From a virus, in IMG/VR virus record IMGVR_UViG_3300009703_000081, positions 1-28,591 of that record: DNA of 28,591 bases; one strand, 5' to 3'. The notes beneath the pieces were generated by a model that was not told the DNA's origin, did no database searches, and saw only the letters and a list, made by a program, of their open reading frames with translations. Each line of letters begins with the position of its first letter. Position 1 is the stretch's first letter. Both the position numbers and the translations under genes were made by a program. Below, piece by piece: positions 8,101 through 13,970 of this stretch.

Positions 8101-8854
8101 CCCAGCAGAAGATTACTTTAATGCAACAAGCATTCAAGATTTTTTAGATGGAAAATTAGTTCAAGTATTAACAGATAGAGCAACTCAGGTCAACAGTGTC
8201 TTCGGTCGCTTCATAACACCTGAAGAGTTTGCTGATGAATTTTTAATAGGCTTAGATCCAGCTAATGCTGAAGAATACGAAAAAGCCCTGAAAGAAGTTG
8301 GCCTGGAAGGATTCAAAGGAACATTGGATGAATTAAAAGAATATATTGTTCAAAACATTAGAACTGGTACAGCCCAAGCCATTCGGGAACAGATTAAATA
8401 TCTAAACGAAAGAAGAAAAGAACCAACTCAAGAAGTTTTAGGTATTACTTATATTCAAAGACCAGAAGACTTTAAAGAAACAGGGGGAGTTGCAGACACA
8501 CAATTATATAAATTTTTTCAAGATGCGGGGTATCAAGGATCTGAAAGTGAATTTTTTGAGACGTTTGCACCAGATCAAAACCGAGAAGACCTTGAATTAA
8601 TTGCAACGATCTCAGACCCAAAGGGATTTAAGTTTGCCTTTGATTCAGAAGAGATGAGTGACCCATTTACCGCCCTGGGAACTTTTAATACTTTTCTTGA
8701 AGATTTTGATGAAGAAGAAGATAGCTCTGAAACAAGAGAAAGAGAAGAAGGGTTTTTTGATATATTTGGGAGTTATGATGAAGAAGAAGATATGTCTGAT
8801 ACAGCCAAAGGTTTCTTAGCAGAATTCACTTCATTTATTAAGCCTAATGTCTAA
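5108..8854 (+). CDS. Very large acidic protein of unknown function (1248 aa)
   Basis: An uninterrupted 1248-residue frame. Residues ~25-60 form a Pro/Thr/Ser low-complexity linker (TTSPPATSPATSPPATS). The body from ~140 onward is rich in Glu, Asp, Lys, Asn and Tyr and predicted mainly helical, with several coiled-coil-like segments. The C-terminus is strongly acidic (DFDEEEDSSE, YDEEEDMSD) before a final FLAEFTSFIKPNV. No enzymatic motif, membrane segment or signal peptide is visible. Its size and late-strand position suggest an internal virion or tape-measure-like role, but the absence of long hydrophobic stretches argues against a classical tape measure. It begins 4 bases after the HNH gene and its last bases overlap the next start by 8. 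Product unknown; coding status certain. Confidence 0.6.
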   Translation: MTFTILNPGPFGGAINTPQVQNNPNITVAPTTSPPATSPATSPPATSAPTNTVPQNQIPAENFYPTSTEIKETTLDNRDTSYPLAYVRFKKDAKFPVTLSNGITIEVPLEATNTTPVPPGAAPVQPQFNNYVVTAYIPNDQQIKDARVQYAEEGRAIPGNHRAIGYAYPDGRYVTPQGPSDRAREVGNLLIKRAGEIKKKFDADNEVYSVSKNIYDEKLTNYQNDLKIQKGVNALAKAAAQATLDKSQNEYSGDYTKNRDKLLEELQREGISDPRGLENAFREFYVSADLTPSELSEELYQETPYERLGDARDKFDSQYYENQEALINLEYGPKQQWEKIVKTDDVDMLHLYGVDTTTRRAETPFETYLPDNFYRNDYRIRTQNGEQVRGNSPYEILAYGAKDEEGNFIKPEQLVDKGVDFVTDSDLQNVRNIQLGVGRDDEDALIRELLEQEGEVFNRLREEYQLAMGGESEEWKNLQNQYTWEDGIPLFELNQEKPLHFLNLLRISASDALNDPDNETAKRHAKILEDIRNEDENYDAELRITDAEDVINSFVSDESKKEIRKFGALTEDALKRTLSEIEKQRAEEANLAFLKGFGSFDEVFNAASTITDSLLNDTGIGGLLPLTSSNASKYRADLEKNVKDLVGVNNSVEYNWENWFENNLSRNYNTQYYLDNIEKFEPLEKGQDILEAYKKTQHRYPLFDMYETEEVEVENPETGEITIEQVDKYNQDFLNEAGFSSSQELNDFLNTETEESAYLNEIKNIIQHVSNETISKADNNKELEELLQTHKDDIDELDRTLQEETGEEAFVVTINDEEQAINGRFLRSFLNDYLKPRFNTSRSMDEFVEYMDVRQKEKNPFQTEDFASAIRDAGRAASEEYLKDVLQPLEGQQRSFDYEYYMNPIETIKERGTSTIDTENPPEKYINQAEIINRDWEIAKNNPDSLVNANAPEGTPNYGTWAQQAYRYGYDLNNPEDFAKLHFDLLGYKTGDGNYNFDPAEDYFNATSIQDFLDGKLVQVLTDRATQVNSVFGRFITPEEFADEFLIGLDPANAEEYEKALKEVGLEGFKGTLDELKEYIVQNIRTGTAQAIREQIKYLNERRKEPTQEVLGITYIQRPEDFKETGGVADTQLYKFFQDAGYQGSESEFFETFAPDQNREDLELIATISDPKGFKFAFDSEEMSDPFTALGTFNTFLEDFDEEEDSSETREREEGFFDIFGSYDEEEDMSDTAKGFLAEFTSFIKPNV

Positions 8855-9146
8855 TAAAAGAAAAAAAGCAGCTAAAGCTGCAAAGCTAGCAAAAGAAGAC
8901 ATGGCCTGCAACAAGCCACGTAAGACACCCGGACACGCCACCAAGTCGCATGTAGTGAAGGCATGCAAAGATGGGAAGGAAAAAATTATACGCTTCGGTC
9001 AGCAAGGCGTAAAGGGTGCAGGTAAGAACCCTAAAACAGCCAAAGATAAAGCAAGAAAAAAATCATATTACGCAAGACATAATGCACAAGACTCTAATCC
9101 TGATAAATTTTCCGCACGTTACTGGTCGCATAAAGTAAAATGGTAA
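8847..9146 (+). CDS. Small basic protein, DUF6321-like
   Basis: A 99-residue, strongly Lys/Arg-rich protein. The block from residue ~19 (MACNKPRKTPGHATKSHVVK, then KIIRFGQQGVKGAGKNP, then the end SARYWSHKVKW) matches the small family I recall as DUF6321, common in cyanophage and marine phage genomes; its function is not known. Two cysteines (C20, C40) and the basic surface would suit nucleic-acid binding or virion packing. It starts inside the end of the 1248-residue gene (8-base overlap), and its own last 7 bases contain the start of the next small gene, so the three form a coupled cassette. Confidence 0.7.
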   Translation: MSNKRKKAAKAAKLAKEDMACNKPRKTPGHATKSHVVKACKDGKEKIIRFGQQGVKGAGKNPKTAKDKARKKSYYARHNAQDSNPDKFSARYWSHKVKW

Positions 9147-9319
9147 TTAAATGTGAACTGGATTTGTTAAGCATTCGTACATTATACGATGCCGTTTGCG
9201 ATGCAATTAAAAATTGGCCTGGCTCTCCAGCAAGACCCGCTGAACAACAAGAAGATTACTTGCAACTGAAAACATTTTTATTTAGTATGCTATGTGAAGC
9301 CTCTTTGAAAGACGAATGA
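9140..9319 (+). CDS. Small hypothetical protein, 59 aa
   Basis: An ATG at 9140 overlaps the end of the DUF6321-like gene by 7 bases and opens a 59-residue frame (starting MVIKCELDLLSIRTLYD). It contains WPGSPARPAEQQEDY and ends EASLKDE. The composition is protein-like and the frame uses the same codon style as its neighbours. It has no motif I can tie to a function. The TGA stop overlaps the next ATG (ATGA). The tight overlaps on both sides are the main evidence that it is real; I also recall very similar short proteins in cyanophages. Confidence 0.6.
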   Translation: MVIKCELDLLSIRTLYDAVCDAIKNWPGSPARPAEQQEDYLQLKTFLFSMLCEASLKDE

Positions 9320-9426
9320 AAAATCAAAGCTACATTCAAGGATCTCCCAAAAAAACGAGCCAAGGACAGGGCAAGCACTCAAAAAGCAATCACGGAAGAA
9401 AAAAATTACGTGGACAAGGCAAATAA
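9316..9426 (+). CDS. Very small basic Gly/Lys/Ser/Gln-rich protein, 36 aa
   Basis: Begins in the stop of the preceding gene (ATGA) and encodes MKNQSYIQGSPKKTSQGQGK followed by a His/Lys/Arg-rich end, KLRGQGK. The strongly basic, low-hydrophobic composition suggests nucleic-acid or virion association; no domain is recognisable. Similar tiny SPKK/GQGK-type proteins occur in cyanophages, as far as I remember. It ends 34 bases before the lysozyme gene, with an A+T-rich palindrome in the gap. Without a homology search its reality rests on the start/stop overlap and composition. Confidence 0.5.
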   Translation: MKNQSYIQGSPKKTSQGQGKHSKSNHGRKKLRGQGK

Positions 9427-9435
9427 ATTGTTATA

Positions 9436-9457
9436 TTATTGATAATGATTTATCATT
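9436..9457. repeat. A+T-rich palindromic stretch before the lysozyme gene
   Basis: The sequence TATTGATAATGATTTATCATTA contains TGATAA/TTATCA and, in an alternative register, TAATGA-TTTA-TCATTA. It directly precedes the lysozyme ATG at 9461, where no Shine-Dalgarno is present. TTGTTA and TATCAT separated by 17 bases give a possible promoter in the same place. It may be an operator or merely A+T-rich. Confidence 0.25.
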
Positions 9458-9460
9458 AAC

Positions 9461-10084
9461 ATGTTGAATTTTTCAAATGCGATAGATTTGATATGTAAAT
9501 ATGAAGGATTCAATGAAAAGGCATATCCAGATCCATGCACTGGTGACGCCCCCTTTACCATTGGCTATGGAACACAATACTATCCTGATGGTGAAGCAGT
9601 AAGCGGTGAACACCGTTGCACCGAAGAAAAGGCACTGGAATATTTAAATAGTGAAATTAATTTAATTAACAAGGATTTAGATAAATTAAATTTAAATATT
9701 GATGAATCAATGCGTGAGGCGCTAGTTTCTTTTATACATTCAATTGGATGGTCGCCATTTTTATTTACTTGTATTTCAGAGCACATTGAAAACGAAGATT
9801 GGCTTGAGGTTGCCACACAATTTTCTAGATGGATCTTTGATTGTGATCATAATGTTATTGGTAATTTAGTAGACAGAAGAAGAGAAGAAATTAAATTATT
9901 TTTTAGTGAATTAAATGATTCAGCATGGGGGTCAACTGAAATTTTATTACATGCTTTTCGTAATTATGTGGCAACACCAAATCAAGTTAGAGCAATTCGA
10001 AAGTTAGAAGAAAACATTGCTCCCCAAATCCTGGCGGATTTTGGCAATGAATTCGATGTTAATAAAGGATTCTGGTTAGATTAG
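9461..10084 (+). CDS. GH24 lysozyme-type endolysin with a C-terminal extension
   Basis: Residues 1-150 show the T4-type lysozyme fold: IDLICKYEGFNEKAYPDPCTG with catalytic Glu15 and Asp24 (eight residues between, as in the family), then FTIGYGT with the third catalytic Thr33, later ALVSFIHSIGW and VIGNLVDRRREEIKLFF (the usual GLxxRRxxE block). It hydrolyses the NAM-NAG bond of peptidoglycan. Three extra residues lie between Asp and Thr compared with T4. Residues ~152-207 form an extra C-terminal segment (helix-rich, ending GFWLD) of unknown role, possibly wall binding. There is no signal peptide, so holin-dependent release or a virion role is expected. It is followed 25 bases later by the NblA-like gene. 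Confidence 0.88.
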   Translation: MLNFSNAIDLICKYEGFNEKAYPDPCTGDAPFTIGYGTQYYPDGEAVSGEHRCTEEKALEYLNSEINLINKDLDKLNLNIDESMREALVSFIHSIGWSPFLFTCISEHIENEDWLEVATQFSRWIFDCDHNVIGNLVDRRREEIKLFFSELNDSAWGSTEILLHAFRNYVATPNQVRAIRKLEENIAPQILADFGNEFDVNKGFWLD

Positions 10085-10109
10085 AATAGAGAAAAGAAAA
10101 CCAAAACTA

Positions 10110-10400
10110 ATGGATAGTATTCCCGAAGCTCAAGAGTTTATTCTTCCATTAGAGCTGCAGTTTTCGATGCGCAAGGCGGAGATTCAAGCCCAAGATATGA
10201 CTTGGGAAGAACTGCATTCTGCTCTCTTGAATCTCTATCATCAACGACTGCTAGAGTGGCAAGCTATAAAAGAAATCATGGATAGTGAGAACATTAAAAT
10301 AGACTTTGATGTCCCCACTGAATTAGAGCTAGCTGAACTTGCAGCTTGCATGATACAAGATGATGACGACGAAGAAGATGATCCCTTTGAAGTTGTTTAA
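10110..10400 (+). CDS. NblA-like protein (candidate phycobilisome-degradation adaptor), 96 aa
   Basis: Residues 11-57 fit the NblA pattern: ILPLELQFSMRKAEIQAQDM, then WEELHSALLNLYHQRLLEW, i.e. a short strand, a (L/F)xLExxFxxR helix, a Met/Leu turn, and a second helix with ALLxLYxxxL. NblA links phycobiliproteins to Clp protease in cyanobacteria, and cyanophage versions are known. This one is longer than the usual ~60 residues: after a conserved-looking IDFDVPTELELAELA it ends in an acidic run (DDDDEEDDPFE). A phage adaptor could release amino acids from the antenna or alter light capture. It may instead belong to a separate short phage family sharing the helical pattern. The last 4 bases overlap the convergent DUF3310 gene. 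Confidence 0.55.
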   Translation: MDSIPEAQEFILPLELQFSMRKAEIQAQDMTWEELHSALLNLYHQRLLEWQAIKEIMDSENIKIDFDVPTELELAELAACMIQDDDDEEDDPFEVV

Positions 10401-10597
10401 TTAGTATCAATTAAACGTGTCAAGTACCACTGAGCCTTTTTTAAAGACTCAACACCCCCTTTATGCTTTTCTCTCCAGATATATTTGGCAACGTTACCTT
10501 TTAGGTACCCTCTATATTCTTCTTTGGTTAGCTGCGCTTCGATTGCTTCAATGCATTCAAATCCACCAGAAGAATAATGAGGTGGATGATTAATCAT
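10397..10597 (-). CDS. DUF3310 protein (T7 gp1.7-like domain), 66 aa
   Basis: The sequence from the ATG at 10597 opens MINHPPHYSSGGFECIEAIE, then YLKGNVAKYIWREKHKGGVE and KKAQWYLTRLI. This is the DUF3310 pattern: NPPHY near the N-terminus, GNxxKYIxR and a Lys/Gly turn, then LxKAxWYL. T7 gp1.7 is the best-known relative and is a nucleotide kinase, but many phage DUF3310 proteins are uncharacterised. The frame is open to 10930, yet the upstream part overlaps the 118-residue gene and has shadow-like composition, so I chose the Met immediately before the domain. Some of the 125 bases before 10597 could encode a longer N-terminus from a non-ATG start. Confidence 0.75.
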   Translation of the reverse strand: MINHPPHYSSGGFECIEAIEAQLTKEEYRGYLKGNVAKYIWREKHKGGVESLKKAQWYLTRLIDTN

Positions 10598-10695
10598 ATT
10601 TTCAATATTGTTGTCGTAGTCATATGTATTAACAATATGACTTGGATAGCGACTAAGTTTATGGATTTCGGTATCAGCGTCACCTGAAACCTCGA

Positions 10696-10717
10696 AAACA
10701 ACTGATTCCAGTTGCTT
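10696..10717 (-). terminator. Weak hairpin with short T run between the 118-aa gene and DUF3310
   Basis: On the reverse strand CAACTG-GAAT-CAGTTG forms a perfect 6-bp stem, extendable to about 9 pairs including a G-T wobble, followed by TTTTC. It begins ten bases after the TAATAA double stop of the 118-residue gene. It may be a weak terminator or an attenuator before DUF3310. The stem is A+T-rich and the T run is only four bases. Confidence 0.35.
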
Positions 10718-10722
10718 ATTTA

Positions 10723-11079
10723 TTACATCACCAAACCACGGCGCTGAAGGGATCTGATGCCCTCCATCGTCACATCCGCTGATGGAAGGTTCATTCCCAC
10801 CCTCTCGCTCGACATAGGAAGAGTCCCCGGATACATGTGTGCCTCTTCGACTGCTGGAATGTAACCAGTCTTCCCCGGCCTGCTCATCCCCTCTAATGCT
10901 AGATTTTTCCTTTCCATCCCCGTTTCGCATGCTACAAGACCACGATTATACATATCATACAGAGGCACATCGTTATCTGTGTTATCAAGAGGTTGACCAA
11001 AATCGGCTTCAGTCAAACAACGACAACTAACTTCATCTTGAACAAAGCTATCCAAAAATCCCGCAGCATTCATTAACAT
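10723..11079 (-). CDS. Hypothetical 118-residue protein
   Basis: An acidic to neutral protein with four cysteines or so in its first half (VSCRCLTEADFGQ) and a Met-rich second half (EGMSRPGKTGYIPAVEEAHM). I recognise no domain. Within the overlap with the long upstream extension of the DUF3310 frame (10723-10930), this frame has the more protein-like composition, so it is taken as the real one. A second Met at residue 3 could be the start. It ends GTG ATG TAA TAA, followed by a hairpin. It is the first gene after the divergent + gene that begins near 11136, so a two-way promoter region is expected at 11080-11135. Confidence 0.5.
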   Translation of the reverse strand: MLMNAAGFLDSFVQDEVSCRCLTEADFGQPLDNTDNDVPLYDMYNRGLVACETGMERKNLALEGMSRPGKTGYIPAVEEAHMYPGTLPMSSERVGMNLPSADVTMEGIRSLQRRGLVM

Positions 11080-11135
11080 TTTTAGTTTGATTTACTTCTC
11101 TTACAATAATACTATGGCAAAATCAGATAAAGAAA

Positions 11136-11474
11136 TTGTTCGACCTAAATTACGATCCTTTAAAAGATTCCGCAAGTTCTGGTAGTGAAGTAACTGATTT
11201 AAATCCGGAAAGAATTTACGATACAGACTTAAGAAGAGTAGACGAAAGAGATGCAGGTATTGTTCGTCGAACAAATGATAAACAAAAACGCGTAGCTAAA
11301 TTCATGCGAGCAGTTAAATCAGCAAATAAATTTAGACAAAAAGCAGAAATAGATTACCCCCTTGGTGAAGGGGGAGATGTACCCGGTTATTTTGATGGAG
11401 ATCGATTTGGTCGCGGAGGCGGAACAAACTACGCAGAAAAACCAAAACGATTTTCAGGTAAACCTTACGGTTAA
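11136..11474 (+). CDS. Hypothetical 112-residue protein with an abnormal start
   Basis: The frame starts at TTG with no Shine-Dalgarno; the sequence FDLNYDPLKDSASSGSEVTD, a basic Arg/Lys-rich middle (RVDERDAGIVRRTNDKQKRV) and a Gly-rich end follow. There is no in-frame ATG upstream. An ATG at 11114 in another frame gives MAKSDKEI and would join this frame smoothly (MAKSDKEI-FDLNYDP) if one G at about 11138 were skipped, so a one-base insertion or +1 frameshift near the start is suspected. The gene stands alone on the + strand within a reverse-strand block, and its last 4 bases overlap the dCTP deaminase gene tail to tail. Function unknown. Confidence 0.55.
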   Translation: MFDLNYDPLKDSASSGSEVTDLNPERIYDTDLRRVDERDAGIVRRTNDKQKRVAKFMRAVKSANKFRQKAEIDYPLGEGGDVPGYFDGDRFGRGGGTNYAEKPKRFSGKPYG

Positions 11475-12058
11475 ACCTTTGAAAAAACTACCTCTTTCTT
11501 TTGGCTTTGATACTTACCTTTTCTGTCCTGGTAACTAACAGCACAAGGTTTACCGCGATGAAATATTAACTGTGTAATTCCTTCGTCAGCATAAATCCTG
11601 TTAAACAAACCAGTACAATTACTAATTTCTAGAGTAAGGTATCCTTCCCAGCCAGCTTCAGCTGGAGTAATGTTAACAAGAATTCCCGATCTAGCGTAAG
11701 TAGATTTTCCGACAGCAACTACTGTTACATTCCTGGGAAGCTTTAAGTGTTCTTGCGCAACGCCAAGGCAATAACCATAGGGAGGCAGGATAAAATATTG
11801 ACCGTTTTCATCTTCTAATAACTCAGCTGGCTTTAAAATATCCGTATCAAAATTTTTAGGATCACAATCTCCTCTTTGAGTACCGCCAAAGATTAAGCAT
11901 TGGCTAGGAGATAAACGAATATCATAGCCATAAGAACCAAGACCGTAGCTGAGAATACGTTTGCCATTTTTTTCTTTACAAGAATAATCAATAAAAGGAG
12001 AAATCATTTCATGCTGTTCAGCAAGCTCTTTAATTTCCCAATCTGACAACACTGACAT
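11471..12058 (-). CDS. dcd: dCTP deaminase
   Basis: A full-length 195-residue member of the dCTP deaminase/dUTPase superfamily. It has YGYDIRLS, a LPPYGYCLGVAQEHLKLP strand pair, GKSTYARSGILVNITPAE (with the substrate-contacting Lys/Ser/Arg block, R123) and GWEGYLTLEISN, where Glu144 occupies the place of the catalytic Glu of E. coli Dcd. The enzyme deaminates dCTP to dUTP, feeding dTTP synthesis, and acts as a homotrimer in the cytoplasm. Phages carry it to supply thymidine nucleotides for replication. A good AAGGAAAG ribosome site lies upstream. It follows the Dam-like gene by 27 bases in the same reverse-strand operon. Bifunctional (dUTP-producing plus dUTPase) activity cannot be ruled out from sequence. 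Confidence 0.92.
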   Translation of the reverse strand: MSVLSDWEIKELAEQHEMISPFIDYSCKEKNGKRILSYGLGSYGYDIRLSPSQCLIFGGTQRGDCDPKNFDTDILKPAELLEDENGQYFILPPYGYCLGVAQEHLKLPRNVTVVAVGKSTYARSGILVNITPAEAGWEGYLTLEISNCTGLFNRIYADEGITQLIFHRGKPCAVSYQDRKGKYQSQKKEVVFSKV

Positions 12059-12085
12059 GAAGTGTACTTTCCTTGTATAACTACA

Positions 12086-12676
12086 TTAAACAATAATCCT
12101 CCCTTTTGGGGAGTAAATTTCAATAAATTTTTCAGTACTAGAAGTGGGATCCTGTTTTGGCTGAAGATAAACCAAAAGAGAAGTACAAGTGCGCTGCTCT
12201 GTTACACCTTTACTCGTCTTTTTAATTAAAGTAGGTGCGGTTTTTAAAATGCACACAGGAAAATCAAAAATTTTTTGTTCATATCGAATCATATCAGGAC
12301 AATTTGTAAAATATAAACCTTGTTCAATGTCACCATTCCACCAAGATTTATAAAGTTTTCTAAACCAAACAGCATGTGATGAAACCAGACTAGGAGAAGA
12401 AGCCCTGGTCATCTTCCAGCGATCTTCTTTTTTATGCCAAAAGTAAGCCCCCGCCGGAGGAAATAAATACACACGACCAAACCAATCCTGTAAGTTTAAC
12501 CCATCGTCGGTTGGGGTAAAATAATTTTCAGCCTCTATATGCTCATTAGCAAAATTTGAACTAGCAACATCTAACTCAATGCCTCCCAGTAGTTCGTGCG
12601 CAGCAGAGGTTAAATCATAGTTTGTTATATATTCTCGGTCTTCATCTAGACCATAACGAATATTGGGTATTGCCAT
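12086..12676 (-). CDS. Phage Dam-like (DNA N6-adenine methyltransferase family) protein with altered catalytic motif
   Basis: The segment ELDVASSNFANEHIEAENYF followed by TPTDDGLNLQDWFGRVYLFPPAGAYFW is the conserved front of phage Dam methyltransferases (LDVxAS...N...A..YFT..DDGL.QDW.G.VW.NPPYG). Here the catalytic NPPY is FPPA, so the Asn and Tyr that position the adenine amino group are missing. The remainder keeps other conserved-looking parts (WFRKLYKSWWNGDIEQG, FDFPVCILK, EIYSPKGRI). It may be inactive, have a different target, or be a binding protein. It starts at the last base of the 126-residue gene (1-base overlap) and precedes dCTP deaminase, giving a DNA metabolism cassette. Confidence 0.68.
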   Translation of the reverse strand: MAIPNIRYGLDEDREYITNYDLTSAAHELLGGIELDVASSNFANEHIEAENYFTPTDDGLNLQDWFGRVYLFPPAGAYFWHKKEDRWKMTRASSPSLVSSHAVWFRKLYKSWWNGDIEQGLYFTNCPDMIRYEQKIFDFPVCILKTAPTLIKKTSKGVTEQRTCTSLLVYLQPKQDPTSSTEKFIEIYSPKGRIIV

Positions 12677-13056
12677 TATTGTTTATCTTTTTCATACTCA
12701 ACTTCAAAATAACGTATTCCACTATCATCATTGATGATGTACGCTGCTTTTTCTTCTGGATTTATTTTTTGAGCGGCCGCCAGAACCCTTCTAAAGGTTT
12801 CAGCTAAATCACCATTGTTTTGAGATTCACACTCTTCTTCGGCTGCATGAATTTCTTTTAGTGTTAAAAAGAAAACAGTACGCTCACCATCTGGCTGAAA
12901 ACAAAGTACCCCAGGACCCTCGTGCATCCAAAACTTTCTATACATTTTACACATATCACCTAAAATAAATTTAGATGTTGTTTCAAGCATCTTTACTTTT
13001 TCTTCATCAATGTCTTTTCCAAGGGTTGCTCGAATTAACTTTTCTCTGTTGTTCAT
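12676..13056 (-). CDS. Hypothetical 126-residue protein
   Basis: A mixed alpha/beta-looking acidic protein beginning MNNREKLIRATLGKDIDEE, with a Cys/Met-rich middle (GDMCKMYRKFWMHEGPGVLCF) and an acidic helix (EIHAAEEECESQ). There are no catalytic or nucleic-acid-binding motifs I can name. It overlaps the upstream 152-residue gene by 4 bases (ATGA type) and the Dam-like gene by 1 base, so the three are surely co-translated. The Dam-like and dCTP deaminase neighbours suggest a supporting role in DNA metabolism, but that is guilt by association only. Confidence 0.6.
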   Translation of the reverse strand: MNNREKLIRATLGKDIDEEKVKMLETTSKFILGDMCKMYRKFWMHEGPGVLCFQPDGERTVFFLTLKEIHAAEEECESQNNGDLAETFRRVLAAAQKINPEEKAAYIINDDSGIRYFEVEYEKDKQ

Positions 13057-13511
13057 TTTTTAAACAATCCTTGTTTAGATAAAGATTCTAATAGTTTTGG
13101 AAGAGGCCTGTATATTACAACTAATTTACCAAGATTGCCTCTTTTTTTAATCAACTTGCCATTCTCGTCTTTTAATTTATCAAATTCACCAGACCTAATT
13201 AAATATTCTGCTACACACCTTAATCGACGTTTTAAGGGAAGTTCCGCCAAGGGAAACTTACCGCAGATTGTATCCGGCTTCATATCTCTAAAAGCCATTC
13301 TCAATCTATTTGCCAGAGTCATTTGAAATCCTTCATCCTCCTGCTCATAGTTTTTTAAATTTTCAAGATACCTTTGAAGGCACTTTGAATCAAAGGATCC
13401 CTCTGGAGGCAAAAAACAAGACACCTGCTTGACCAAAGAAACCGGTAGCTTTTCTTTGAAATTATCTAATGTTATGGATTCTAGATCCAAATTATCAAAA
13501 CGATTAGCCAT
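13053..13511 (-). CDS. Hypothetical 152-residue basic protein
   Basis: A Leu/Lys-rich helical protein; the C-terminal half (PLKRRLRCVAEYLIRSGEF then GNLGKLVVIYRPL) could form a small winged-helix-like domain, but no family is recognised. The start lies 1 base after the stop of the HTH gene, and the end overlaps the 126-residue gene. Position directly behind a DNA-binding protein suggests a role in early regulation or replication; this is not shown by any motif. The isoleucine/leucine pattern supports a real folded protein. Confidence 0.6.
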   Translation of the reverse strand: MANRFDNLDLESITLDNFKEKLPVSLVKQVSCFLPPEGSFDSKCLQRYLENLKNYEQEDEGFQMTLANRLRMAFRDMKPDTICGKFPLAELPLKRRLRCVAEYLIRSGEFDKLKDENGKLIKKRGNLGKLVVIYRPLPKLLESLSKQGLFKK

Positions 13512-13512
13512 T

Positions 13513-13932
13513 TTAAATTAAGTCCTTATGAGATGTTTTATATAAAGGCTTTTTTTTATAAAGATCGGAAGACTCAATTTTTTTATTTTTGATAAATGAT
13601 TGTATGACCTGATTCCATGGGATTCTTATAATTGCTTTTCTTTGACCATCGGGAACTATATTGATATAGTGGACGCCTTCTTTCCAGCCAGCATCTGGCT
13701 TGCTTCTGCCAAGCGCAATCCAGTTTCTAATTGTTTGATCAGAAATATTTAATCTTCTGCCGCATTCTTCAGTGGAAATATATTCATCTGCATAGGCATC
13801 GGGGCAAAGGGACGAGGAGGTTTTATCGGGGTGATTGTCATACCACATTGAATTAAGTACATTTTTTATACTTTTAAGTTCATGGGCTACATCTTCTATT
13901 GCTTTTTTAATGCCATTCATAACGCAATACAT
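13513..13932 (-). CDS. Helix-turn-helix DNA-binding protein with N-terminal coiled coil (139 aa)
   Basis: Residues ~5-30 (GIKKAIEDVAHELKSIKNVL) form an amphipathic helix likely to dimerise. Residues ~50-80 are a MerR/excisionase-type HTH: YISTEECGRRLNISDQTIRN, then WIALGRSKPDAGWKEGVHYI, resembling the 76-residue HTH protein at 4373-4603. The C-terminus is basic and Lys-rich, suitable for DNA contact. It is probably a repressor or activator of the reverse-strand cassette that it heads. A second Met at residue 5 (13920) is an alternative start. The divergent membrane-protein gene begins at 13971 (or 13941), so the intervening 8-50 bases would hold both promoters and possibly its operator. Confidence 0.65.
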   Translation of the reverse strand: MYCVMNGIKKAIEDVAHELKSIKNVLNSMWYDNHPDKTSSSLCPDAYADEYISTEECGRRLNISDQTIRNWIALGRSKPDAGWKEGVHYINIVPDGQRKAIIRIPWNQVIQSFIKNKKIESSDLYKKKPLYKTSHKDLI

Positions 13933-13970
13933 TTAATTTAATGCTAGTCTATAAAAAAATTAAACCGATC

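Noticed and set aside
10598-10930. Upstream extension of the DUF3310 frame as coding sequence.
   Set aside because: Its composition is Gly/Ser/Arg/Asp-rich and shadow-like where it overlaps the 118-residue gene; the domain begins right at the Met at 10597. The part 10598-10722 remains uncertain.
10839-11030. Forward-strand 63-residue frame.
   Set aside because: It lies wholly inside the reverse-strand 118-residue gene, lacks a ribosome site and has unnatural composition.
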